Positions 33,882 through 40,997 of a DNA stretch of 40,997 nt are shown in pieces; the first letter of the stretch is position 1, and every line of letters starts with the position of its first letter. A model generated the notes under the pieces. It was not told where the DNA came from and searched no databases. It saw only the letters and a list, made by a program, of their open reading frames with translations. The DNA is taken from contig CACYRS010000038.1 in assembly GCA_902776935.1 (NCBI GenBank), positions 1 through 40,997 on the forward strand. The letters are read 5' to 3'. The DNA is from an uncultured Prevotellaceae bacterium (GTDB taxonomy: Bacteria > Bacteroidota > Bacteroidia > Bacteroidales > Bacteroidaceae). A program made the translations under genes and the position numbers.

Positions 33882-35170
33882 ATATGAAAAAAGTAGTTAT
33901 CCTTTGTTTATCCGCTGTCTTCACACTCGGACTATATGCCCAGACAGCACGTGATGAAATAAAAGCCAACAAGTATCTGTCTGGCAGTCAGTATCTTGAT
34001 TACGACCGCCGTATTTTGCCAGACAAAGCCCTCACCCCCGCTCCAAAGGGGTATGAGCCTTATTACATGAGCCACTACGGACGCCATGGTTCCCGCTGGC
34101 TCATCAGCGAAAACAGCTATACCGGTCCGCGCGACATCCTTCGCGAGGCAAAAGACCAAGGTAAGCTGACACCACTGGGTGAAGAGACACTCCGCAAGAT
34201 CGAGGCCTTCGAGCCTACGTCAGTGAAGCGTCTCGGCGATCTCTCTACCGTTGGAGAACGTCAGCATCACGGCATCGGAAAACGTATGACCGAGAATTTC
34301 CCAGAGATTTTCAAGGCAAAGAATGTGGCTATCGATGCCCGTTCTACCGTTGTCAACCGCTGTATCCTCTCAATGATAGCAGAGTGCGAGGAGCTTGCTG
34401 CTGCCAATCCCACGGCCCGTTTCCATAATGACGTAAGTGAGTCGCTGCAGTATTACCTCAATCAGCCATGGGACGGACTGGTAAAGAAGACCGGTACTGA
34501 CGGAAAGCTCATGCGTGGCGCCTGGCGTGACAAATATACCCATCCAGAACGACTTATGAAGGCCCTCTTCAGTGACCAGCAATGGGTATTCAACAACCTG
34601 CGGGCCAGTTCGTTCATGCGCAGCCTCTTTGAGATTGCCACAAACATGCAGAGCCATGATACCGATATCGAACTCTTCTCACTCTTCACGGAAGAGGAAA
34701 TCTACGACCTCTGGAAACAGAGCAACATCGGATGGTATATAGCCTACGGTCCTGCACCTCTTACAAAGGGTGTCATGCCATTCAGTCAGCGTAACCTGCT
34801 GAAGAACATCATCGAGACAGCAGATACCGTTACCCAGACACAGGCCACACTGCGATTCGGTCATGAGGTTTGCGTGCTGCCACTAGCCTGTCTGCTGGAA
34901 CTCGACAACTGTGCTGTCCAGGTAGAAGACCTCGACAACCTCGACCAGTACTGGCAGAACTATAAGATCTTCCCAATGGGCTGTAACATACAGCTCATCT
35001 TCTATCGCCCTAAGAAAGGTAAGAGTGGCGACACCCTTGTAAAGGCTCTTCTCAATGAGCGTGAGGTAAAGATGCCTGTCACCACCGACAAGTATCCATA
35101 TTACAAATGGAGCAATCTGCGTCAGTATTACCTCGACAAGCTTGCAAAGTTCGATGAGATGAATAAATAA
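33878..35170 (+). CDS. Secreted histidine phosphatase, MINPP (phytase)-like
   Basis: 430 residues. The signal peptide ends at LGLYAQ; a second ATG at 33884 (MKKVVIL) is equally likely as the start. The catalytic motif SHYGRHGSRW (His70) is the RHGxR of the histidine acid phosphatase clade 2, and LRFGHEVCVLPLACLL near residue 340 supplies the second His with an adjacent Glu, as in MINPP-type enzymes. It probably removes phosphates from inositol phosphates or other phosphomonoesters in the periplasm or outside the cell. The start overlaps the kinase-RapZ stop (ATGA). Confidence 0.85.
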   Translation: MNMKKVVILCLSAVFTLGLYAQTARDEIKANKYLSGSQYLDYDRRILPDKALTPAPKGYEPYYMSHYGRHGSRWLISENSYTGPRDILREAKDQGKLTPLGEETLRKIEAFEPTSVKRLGDLSTVGERQHHGIGKRMTENFPEIFKAKNVAIDARSTVVNRCILSMIAECEELAAANPTARFHNDVSESLQYYLNQPWDGLVKKTGTDGKLMRGAWRDKYTHPERLMKALFSDQQWVFNNLRASSFMRSLFEIATNMQSHDTDIELFSLFTEEEIYDLWKQSNIGWYIAYGPAPLTKGVMPFSQRNLLKNIIETADTVTQTQATLRFGHEVCVLPLACLLELDNCAVQVEDLDNLDQYWQNYKIFPMGCNIQLIFYRPKKGKSGDTLVKALLNEREVKMPVTTDKYPYYKWSNLRQYYLDKLAKFDEMNK

Positions 35171-35178
35171 TCGAGATT

Positions 35179-36024
35179 ATGGGAATCGTCATAGGAATAG
35201 ACGTGGGCATCAGCACCACAAAGATTGTAGGTATCAAGAACAACAAGGTCTCGGCACCTATCCGTATCACAGCTGCCGACCCTATCACATCTCTCTACGG
35301 AGCGTTCGGCAAGTATCTTCACGACAACGATATCGAGCTGAAGGATGTTGAACACGTGATGCTCACCGGTGTTGGAGCAGCGTATATCGACCAGCCTATC
35401 TATGGTCTGCCAACAAGCAAGTCGCAGGAGTTTATCGCCGATGGTCTCGGAGCACGTTTCGAGTCAAAGATAGACCATGCGATAGTAGTGTCGATGGGCA
35501 CAGGTACCACGTTCATCCTCTGCAACGGTGATGACATGCGACATATCGGAGGTATCGGCGTAGGAGGAGGCACGTTGGCAGGTCTGTCACGTATCATGTT
35601 AAATACCAATGACATACGTCAGGTTGCCGAGATGGCCAAGAAAGGAAACATCCGCAATATCGACCTTGTCATCGGAGACATCAGTGCCCATCCGCTGCCC
35701 GGACTTCCCATGGACACCACAGCATCCAACTTCGCCCGCGCCCAAAGCGACGCATCGAAGGAGGACATCGCTGCGGGACTTATCAAGATGGTGCTTCAGT
35801 CTATCGGTTCTGCCGCCTGGCTCGCATCGTTAGGCAGCGACATCCGCGACTTCGTACTCATCGGAAACCTGTCGTTGCTGCCGCAATGCAAGGAAGTGTT
35901 CCCTGGACTCGAGAAACTCTACAATATCCGTTTCCACGTGCCCAAATACTCTCAGTACTGCACAGCAATCGGAGCAGCCCTCGACTACAGGTTCAGTGGA
36001 CCGAAGGGTTCAGGTTCCGTTTAA
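35179..36024 (+). CDS. coaW: Type II pantothenate kinase
   Basis: 281 residues, ASKHA fold. Visible are GIDVGISTTKIVG (phosphate 1), VVSMGTGTTFILC and GGIGVGGGTLAGLSRIML, typical of the prokaryotic type II (CoaW, Staphylococcus-like) family. It phosphorylates pantothenate or pantetheine, and is thus redundant in name with CoaX at 4197. It is the third gene of this operon (8-base gap). The last 11 codons overlap the 3' end of the convergent MFS gene by 32 bases. Confidence 0.88.
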   Translation: MGIVIGIDVGISTTKIVGIKNNKVSAPIRITAADPITSLYGAFGKYLHDNDIELKDVEHVMLTGVGAAYIDQPIYGLPTSKSQEFIADGLGARFESKIDHAIVVSMGTGTTFILCNGDDMRHIGGIGVGGGTLAGLSRIMLNTNDIRQVAEMAKKGNIRNIDLVIGDISAHPLPGLPMDTTASNFARAQSDASKEDIAAGLIKMVLQSIGSAAWLASLGSDIRDFVLIGNLSLLPQCKEVFPGLEKLYNIRFHVPKYSQYCTAIGAALDYRFSGPKGSGSV

Positions 36025-37198
36025 GGAAGAATGATTTTGTCTGCAGGAAGAAGAGTGCTACTCCTACGGCATTGACTCCTGCAACCGTCCAGAAGGCGGC
36101 ATGGTAGCCCAGATGTTCGGCTATGATGCCGCCTGATAATATACCCAAGCCCATACCTATATCCCATGAGATAAGTATGGTGGAGTTAGCCGTTCCACGC
36201 TGGTTATTACGTGCCACATTGATGGTCATATTCTGAAACGCAGGCCACATGTGACCGTTTCCGAGGCCAACGAGTATTGCACAACCGTAATATCCTATGG
36301 GAGTAAGAGCGGGAGAGATTGTTGGCAGTGCGATGAATATCGTATATCCCACGAGCGATATCATCATTCCGGAACCCGCATTGAATGTCAGGCGCCCCTC
36401 GCGCAAGGCCTTGCCTCCCTGCAGACGGCTGAGTATCAGACCTATCGAACAAAGCATAAAGAATGTACCCGTACCACCGGTGATACCAAGCACTTCCTTA
36501 CCATAGATAGCCAGATAATTGCTCAGCACACCGAAACAGAAACCGAAAGCCACCATGTTAATCCCTATCAGCCAGCCTTTCAATAGGAAGAATCTGTCCC
36601 ATGACAGGGCAAACCCCGCCGTTGGCACCTTCTCCCTCTTCTTAAGATCCAGAGAATAATCCACGAGCCATCCCACACAGGCCACTACTAACGCTATCCA
36701 GAACAACAACTCGAAACTCTCCGTAAGCTTATATATGAAGATACCCACCGTAGGTGCTATCGCCATCGCGAGGTTATTGCTCATTCCGTAATACCCGATA
36801 CCCTCAGTACGACGGGAAGAAGGCAGCACGTCTATTGCCACAGTGGAATTTGATACCGTCAGTGCTCCGAACGGTCCTCCATGCAGCGTCCTGACGATGG
36901 TGAACATCAGCAGTGTCCCTGCCGCCAGATATCCAGCGAAGAATATCGAGAAGGCTCCGAAGCACACCATCAGCACCGTCTTTCTCGGAAACGAGTCGAC
37001 AATATATCCGCTGAATGGCCGGAATAGCAGTGCTGTGATGGTATATCCCGACAGCACCATTCCAATGATATCCTTCGTTGCTCCGAAATGTTCACTGAGA
37101 TACAGAGGCAGCAATGGAGTAAGAACATAGAAAGCGAAGAACAACGAGAAGTTCGCCACCATCACCTTACAATAGTTCTTATTCCATAGCCTCTCCAT
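35993..37198 (-). CDS. MFS transporter, 12 membrane segments
   Basis: 401 residues. Twelve hydrophobic helices can be laid out. The loop 2-3 motif is DSFPRKTVLMV (G-x3-DR-x-GR-like, weakened), and LHGGPFGALTVSNSTVAIDVLPSSRRTEGIGYYG resembles the drug/sugar-efflux DHA1 group. Substrate is unknown. It is the third gene after exoIII and the esterase (10-base gap). No terminator is seen; the gene converges on coaW with overlapping 3' ends. Confidence 0.85.
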   Translation of the reverse strand: MERLWNKNYCKVMVANFSLFFAFYVLTPLLPLYLSEHFGATKDIIGMVLSGYTITALLFRPFSGYIVDSFPRKTVLMVCFGAFSIFFAGYLAAGTLLMFTIVRTLHGGPFGALTVSNSTVAIDVLPSSRRTEGIGYYGMSNNLAMAIAPTVGIFIYKLTESFELLFWIALVVACVGWLVDYSLDLKKREKVPTAGFALSWDRFFLLKGWLIGINMVAFGFCFGVLSNYLAIYGKEVLGITGGTGTFFMLCSIGLILSRLQGGKALREGRLTFNAGSGMMISLVGYTIFIALPTISPALTPIGYYGCAILVGLGNGHMWPAFQNMTINVARNNQRGTANSTILISWDIGMGLGILSGGIIAEHLGYHAAFWTVAGVNAVGVALFFLQTKSFFLKRNLNPSVH

Positions 37199-37208
37199 AA
37201 CTCATTTA

Positions 37209-39188
37209 TTAGAATCCGCCTCCTCCGAAGCCGCCGTTACCGCCTCCGAAACTACCGAAGTCAGGCATCTCAGGATCGGGCTGCTTGCCAAGCTCGATGA
37301 GCAGTTTCACAAGTGCCCTGCGACGCATGCTCCATGTAGGGTAGTCATCGGCACGGAGGGTGTTCATCTTAAAGCCGGGCACCCTCGGCGCCCCTCCACC
37401 CTGCTGTGCAAAATCCATCGTGCTGGTGGTTATCATACATGGCTTTGTCTTACCGTCGGCCAACAATCTGTCGGCAATGGCATCAGCACCGCCAATCTTA
37501 AACCAGCTCTCGGCAGTATCACCCTCAGCTGGTACCAGCTGGATCATCACCGGCATACGGGGCTTGCCTCCCATAGGCGACATATAGAATGCCTCGCCTC
37601 GGGTAATATCATAGCTCACGCTGCCGTGATCGATATCTCCCATCGATGCGAAGTTGAATGGTGATGACGGGTTATCAGCGATGCTGTATTTAAACCCTCT
37701 GTCGGGCAAGATATAAATATTATTTGGATCTGTGACCTGCATACCGTCCACTACGAAGCAGTACTTAAACGGCTCAAATAGGAAGTCAGTCATCTTCACG
37801 CTCCACACACCGTCAGAGTCGCGCTCCATCGCTATCAGCTCTGGCAACATCTCGCACTCCAGCTTCACGCTGTCAGCCTGAGGAGCCTTGAAACGGAATG
37901 TCACTCCATCCTCGGCATACTCCGGAGAGATGATTGGCTTGGGAAACATACGGTTCATCACGCCCATGGTAAACTGCGGTTCCTTGCCAGTAGCTGCAGG
38001 TGCAGGCTGACCTTCGCTCATAGCTGACTCTGAGGCTTTCTTGTTGAACAGCAGGCGCAGGGTCTTGTCGAGGAAATACTTGGCGTTCATCCATGTATGT
38101 CCAAACTTATCGTTAGTAAACTCCTTCACGCTACGGATGCCTTTCTTATCCAAGAATTCCATATAGTCGCGGGCATTGCCATAGAGGAAATCATCCGTTC
38201 CCACTCCAAGCCAGAACAGACGTATCTTCTTGTTTGTCTCCTCGGCATTATCATAGACTCCAGGGATTTCTGTCGATGTAAAGGAGCTGTAAGAACAGAG
38301 ATATGCAAACTTATCCAGATTACTCAGTCCATTGAACAGCGCTTGGTTACCACCACGCGAGAAACCTCCTATGGCACGATGCTCGGCATTGTTGATGGTA
38401 CGATAGTTTTTCTCGATATACGGCATCAAGTCGTTGATGAGATCCCTGCTGAACACATCACCACCATTACGCATCTGACGGGCCATCTCCTCCGAGCTTT
38501 CCTTTGTCGAAGCCCCGGGAACAGTTGTCGGTGCTCCCTGGAACTTCAGCTTCGCGGGATTGCCGTATGGCAACACCACAATCATCTCCTTGGCGGCCTT
38601 CTCTGCCAAGAGGTTATCGAGGATATAATTCACACGTCCGACCTTATAATAGACCTCTTCGGTATCCGTCGTTCCGCTGATAAGATAGAACACTGGATAC
38701 TTCTTCTGATAATTCATCATATAGTTTGGCGGCAGATATACTATCGCATGATTCGTAGCCCCGAGGCTCTTTGAGTAATAGCTGATGTAGGTCACCGTGC
38801 CGTGAGGCACATCCTTGATGTCGTGGGCCAGCGAACCCGTCTTGCTCTTTATCTCCAGCAAGCTGTTCTTAAAGCCCTCGTTGGGGAAATACTGCGGATT
38901 GAGCGGGTCCATGATGCTCACCCCGTCGACGATAAAACAGTAGGGATACATGTCGGGCGCAGCAGGTCCGAGTGTCGCTGTCCATACTCCGTTGGCATCG
39001 CGTGTCATCGGATTACGACCTGCAAACTGCACGTCTACCTGTACATTCTTTGCCTTGTCATTCCAGTACCGGAATGTCACTGTACCATCATCATTGGTGA
39101 TGGTCGACTGCCTCTCTTCCTGCTGTGCAGAAGCCAATGTTGCAAGACATGCTGCAACAGCAAAGGCGATTGTTCTTAATCTTTTCAT
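37209..39188 (-). CDS. Two-module carbohydrate esterase (CE1-type) with degenerate second module
   Basis: 659 residues. Signal peptide to residue ~21. E-set/CBM48-like domain (about 25-115), alpha/beta-hydrolase CE1 domain (about 125-385) with nucleophile Ser277 in GGFSRGG, Asp332/333 and His364 in FGHTWMNA. Then a second E-set domain (about 415-510), repeating the pattern PYCFIVDG / KYCFVVDG, and a shortened second esterase-like part (about 520-635) without a GxSxG. The tail is Gly-rich (GGGNGGFGGGGF). Secreted feruloyl or acetyl esterases of this family act on xylan side chains. The gene follows exoIII by 34 bases. Confidence 0.85.
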   Translation of the reverse strand: MKRLRTIAFAVAACLATLASAQQEERQSTITNDDGTVTFRYWNDKAKNVQVDVQFAGRNPMTRDANGVWTATLGPAAPDMYPYCFIVDGVSIMDPLNPQYFPNEGFKNSLLEIKSKTGSLAHDIKDVPHGTVTYISYYSKSLGATNHAIVYLPPNYMMNYQKKYPVFYLISGTTDTEEVYYKVGRVNYILDNLLAEKAAKEMIVVLPYGNPAKLKFQGAPTTVPGASTKESSEEMARQMRNGGDVFSRDLINDLMPYIEKNYRTINNAEHRAIGGFSRGGNQALFNGLSNLDKFAYLCSYSSFTSTEIPGVYDNAEETNKKIRLFWLGVGTDDFLYGNARDYMEFLDKKGIRSVKEFTNDKFGHTWMNAKYFLDKTLRLLFNKKASESAMSEGQPAPAATGKEPQFTMGVMNRMFPKPIISPEYAEDGVTFRFKAPQADSVKLECEMLPELIAMERDSDGVWSVKMTDFLFEPFKYCFVVDGMQVTDPNNIYILPDRGFKYSIADNPSSPFNFASMGDIDHGSVSYDITRGEAFYMSPMGGKPRMPVMIQLVPAEGDTAESWFKIGGADAIADRLLADGKTKPCMITTSTMDFAQQGGGAPRVPGFKMNTLRADDYPTWSMRRRALVKLLIELGKQPDPEMPDFGSFGGGNGGFGGGGF

Positions 39189-39222
39189 AAATTGAATAAT
39201 AAGTTAGGTTTATTGTTGTCTC

Positions 39223-39972
39223 TTATAAGAGATCGAGTTCCACAGGACAGTGGTCTGAGCCCAGGATGTCGGTATGAATCTTGGCATCGTCGAGGCGCTC
39301 ACGCAGTCGGTCAGAAATCACAAAATAGTCTATGCGCCAGCCGGCATTCTTCTGTCGGGCCTGAAAACGGTAAGACCACCACGAATATCTCACCTCATCG
39401 GGATATTTGTATCTGAACGAGTCGGTGAATCCGGCTGATAACAGAGTAGAGAACTTCTCACGCTCCTCGTCAGTGAATCCGGCATTATGACGGTTGGTCT
39501 TGGGATTCTTGATATCTATCTCCTCATGAGCTACATTGAGGTCGCCACAGAGGATAACGGGCTTCTGGGCATCGAGCTGCCTGAGATAGTCACGGAAATC
39601 ATTCTCCCAGGTCATACGATAGTCCAGACGCTTCAGCCCGTCCTGAGAGTTGGGAGTGTAACAGCAAACGAGATAGAAATCGTCCATCTCAAGTGTTATC
39701 ACACGGCCCTCATGGTCGTGCTCATCGATGCCTATGCCGTAGCTTACGCTCAAGGGCTTATGCTTAGTGAAGATAGCTGTGCCGCTGTAGCCTTTCTTGT
39801 CGGCATAGTTCCAATAACTGTCATAGCCCTCATAGGCAAGGTCGAGCTGTCCCTCCTGCATCTTTGTCTCCTGCAGACAGAAGAAGTCGGCATCCAACTG
39901 ATTAAAGATATCACTGAAGCCCTTGCCTTCACAAGCGCGTAAACCGTTTACATTCCAACTGACAAATTTCAT
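39223..39972 (-). CDS. Exodeoxyribonuclease III
   Basis: 249 residues. MKFVSWNVNGLRA, LQETKM (metal Glu), YTPNSQDGLKRLDYR, CGDLNVAHEEIDI (catalytic Asp/Asn), WWSYRFQARQKNAGWRIDYF and SDHCPVEL (catalytic Asp-His) are the complete ExoIII/AP-endonuclease set. It nicks DNA at abasic sites and degrades duplex 3' ends. It is the first gene of an apparent run with the esterase and MFS genes, though the functional link is unclear. Confidence 0.97.
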   Translation of the reverse strand: MKFVSWNVNGLRACEGKGFSDIFNQLDADFFCLQETKMQEGQLDLAYEGYDSYWNYADKKGYSGTAIFTKHKPLSVSYGIGIDEHDHEGRVITLEMDDFYLVCCYTPNSQDGLKRLDYRMTWENDFRDYLRQLDAQKPVILCGDLNVAHEEIDIKNPKTNRHNAGFTDEEREKFSTLLSAGFTDSFRYKYPDEVRYSWWSYRFQARQKNAGWRIDYFVISDRLRERLDDAKIHTDILGSDHCPVELDLL

Positions 39973-40012
39973 ATCTTTCCTGAAGTTCAGATTTATATTT
40001 TGATTTCTGCTG

Positions 40013-40020
40013 CAAAGTTA
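40013..40020 (-). promoter_or_regulatory. Putative -7 box for exoIII
   Basis: TAACTTTG on the minus strand, 40 bases upstream of the start at 39972. No TTTG at the proper -33 spacing is seen. Confidence 0.5.
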
Positions 40021-40221
40021 CAAAATATTTCCCAAACATGTAGCACTTTTCCTCAGAAAATAGAAAAAGCCCCACCCCATGAGGTGCAAGGAGGGGGGTA
40101 ATCTATCAGTCGTTCAGATAATCTCTTCGTGCTATCCTGTTTTGTGGCTATAAGTAGCCAAAAGTGGTCGGTTAAAATCTTTTTAACATTATTTTGTTTG
40201 TCATTAAAGAAAGAATGTTTT

Positions 40222-40314
40222 TTAGTCCAAGCATAGGTATTCGGCAATCAGGCGTACCTGGCGGGCAGTATAGCTGTTACGGTTGCGGTTCCAGCGTGTC
40301 AAACGAAAATAATA
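40222..40314 (-). pseudogene. C-terminal fragment of an unknown, possibly DNA-binding, protein
   Basis: An open stretch of 30 codons ends in a normal stop and reads RLTRWNRNRNSYTARQVRLI then AEYLCLD. The basic, helix-forming composition looks like the tail of a DNA-binding or helix-turn-helix protein. There is no start codon; a stop in frame (40315-40317) precedes it. The missing 5' part lies on the side of the IS110 element, so insertion may have cut the gene. Recognition is weak. Confidence 0.35.
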
Positions 40315-40440
40315 TCATTAAACTGTTTACTAATTGAGAAAAAATACCTATTTTTGTATAGGGAATAACAAAAATATCTGAAAAAGTTATGAACTGTAAT
40401 AAAGAAATTGAATATGGTTAACGTTATTTAGCACTTGAGG

Positions 40441-40517
40441 CTAATACGTTCCCTCTCATGGGGGCTTCTCGCCCCCACACCCCTCGGTGTTTTCAGGTAT
40501 TAGTTTTTCTAACCTGA
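40441..40517. other. Structured non-coding flank of the IS110 transposase
   Basis: CTAATAC (40441-40447) pairs with GTATTAG (40497-40503) and encloses two hairpins: TGGGGGC/GCCCCCA (40459-40465 with 40471-40477) and ACACC/GGTGT (40477-40481 with 40486-40490). TCAGG-TA-TTAG (40493-40503) can instead pair with CTAACCTGA (40509-40517). This could be an element end, a bridge-RNA-like transcript or a terminator. Confidence 0.5.
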
Positions 40518-40540
40518 TACACTTCGGGATAATGCAGGAG

Positions 40541-40997
40541 TTACTTCTTTGAAGATATGTAACCATCAACATAGGGTTTCTCCTGAGTGACAACGGCAAA
40601 AGCCTGTCGGATGAGTTTATTTGCTACTGCAATGACAGCGACTTTCCCAGGCTTGCCATTAGACCGCAAACGGTCATAACAAGCTCTGCATTCAGTATTA
40701 CATCTTATAGAAGAGAATGCTGCCACGTAGAGCTGACTCCTCAAAGAAGAGTCTCCGTTGCGGTTGATGTGACCTTTGAAATTGACTGAAGTACCGGACT
40801 GCTGATATGTAGGCGACAATCCCAGATGACGGGTGAGTTGCTTTGCATTATCAAAGTAAGTGAAGCCGCCAGTGGCCATGATGAGTGCAGCAGCAAGTGT
40901 GATGCCTATTCCTTTTACGGAGGTGAGCAGATCCATCTGCTTCTTGTACTCGGACTTGGCAAGAGATGCAAGATCCTCTTCGAGGTCTTTAACCTGT
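40541..40997 (-). CDS. IS110-family transposase, C-terminal part (5' end beyond window)
   Basis: The frame is open from the right edge to the stop at 40541, about 152 codons. An internal ATG at 40936 is not the true start, because the frame continues upstream as a coiled-coil-like stretch (VKDLEEDLASLAKSEYKKQ). The visible domain is the IS110/IS116/IS902 'Transposase_20' region: LLTSVKGIGITLAAALIMATG, LTRHLGLSPTYQQSGTSVNF (the Ser of this region is the expected nucleophile) and GHINRNGDSSLRSQLYVAAF. The N-terminal DEDD RuvC-like domain would be outside the window. IS110 elements lack typical inverted repeats, and some use an RNA encoded in their non-coding flank to choose targets. Confidence 0.88.
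   Translation of the reverse strand, partial: QVKDLEEDLASLAKSEYKKQMDLLTSVKGIGITLAAALIMATGGFTYFDNAKQLTRHLGLSPTYQQSGTSVNFKGHINRNGDSSLRSQLYVAAFSSIRCNTECRACYDRLRSNGKPGKVAVIAVANKLIRQAFAVVTQEKPYVDGYISSKK

Larger units (their letters stand above)
39973..40540. other. 568-base region without an intact gene
   Basis: Contents from left to right: the exoIII -7 box (40013-40020); a GC-rich patch around 40070-40096; a small hairpin TGGCTA/TAGCCA (around 40146-40161) and a GTTAAAA/TTTTAAC hairpin (around 40172-40190); a truncated gene fragment (40222-40314); AT-rich sequence; then a folded GC-rich block (40441-40517) beside the transposase. A 64-codon frame on the minus strand (40053-40247) shows no homology and is not called. 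Confidence 0.6.

Noticed and set aside
38097-38774. 225-codon plus-strand frame
   Set aside because: Antisense shadow of the esterase gene; no domain recognised.
40053-40247. 64-codon minus-strand frame between exoIII and the IS element
   Set aside because: No recognisable motif, starts out of frame within the better-looking fragment at 40222-40314, and covers small hairpins.

Overview
The window looks like chromosomal DNA of a Bacteroidales bacterium, most likely Prevotella or a close relative. Five well-formed promoters match the Bacteroidota pattern (TTTG, a 19-20 base spacer, then TAnnTTTG). The gene content is Gram-negative and Bacteroidota-like: a PorT-type outer-membrane barrel, lpxK, a 67K-type SppA, a BT4305-like GH57/GT4/debranching glycogen cluster, and secreted enzymes with signal peptides ending in AQ. 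All functions are read from sequence alone; no database search was run.

Layout. 1-1379 is the start of a secreted GH28 pectinase running off the left edge. 1593-2174 is an outer-membrane barrel. 2231-8317 is a seven-gene minus-strand operon, panB-panC-panD-coaBC-coaX-DUF2520 reductase-PLP decarboxylase. It makes pantothenate and takes it to 4'-phosphopantetheine, with the DUF2520 gene sitting where a ketopantoate reductase is missing. 8401-13129 is the glycogen operon (debranching enzyme, GT4, GH57-like). 13186-15074 holds miaA and a lipid-kinase-like gene. 15100-20810 is a five-gene envelope operon of largely unknown function: TMEM43-family membrane protein, secreted beta-helix protein, membrane-anchored CbxX-type AAA+ ATPase, secreted protein, lipoprotein. 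20852-21730 is a GAPDH gene with two lesions. mscL and guaA follow, then a MurU-like nucleotidyltransferase, a tRNA-Phe with three stem mismatches, and the sppA-lpxK-punA-thiL operon.

From 29900 the plus strand carries groES-groEL behind a sigma-54-like promoter and a perfect palindrome, then a candidate small RNA. Next is an operon of an AmgK-like sugar kinase fused to a RapZ C-terminal domain, a MINPP-type phosphatase and a type II pantothenate kinase. 35993-39972 (minus) holds an MFS transporter, a two-module CE1 esterase and exonuclease III. The right edge is the 3' part of an IS110-family transposase, with a strongly structured non-coding flank and a truncated gene fragment beside it.

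Best candidates for new biology are the TMEM43 operon, the kinase-RapZ fusion with its probable MurU partner, the DUF2520 gene as a possible ketopantoate reductase, the sigma-54-type groESL control region, and two modules in which a terminator loop supplies the -33 box of the next promoter. The GAPDH lesions and the tRNA mismatches could be real decay or assembly error; raw reads would decide.
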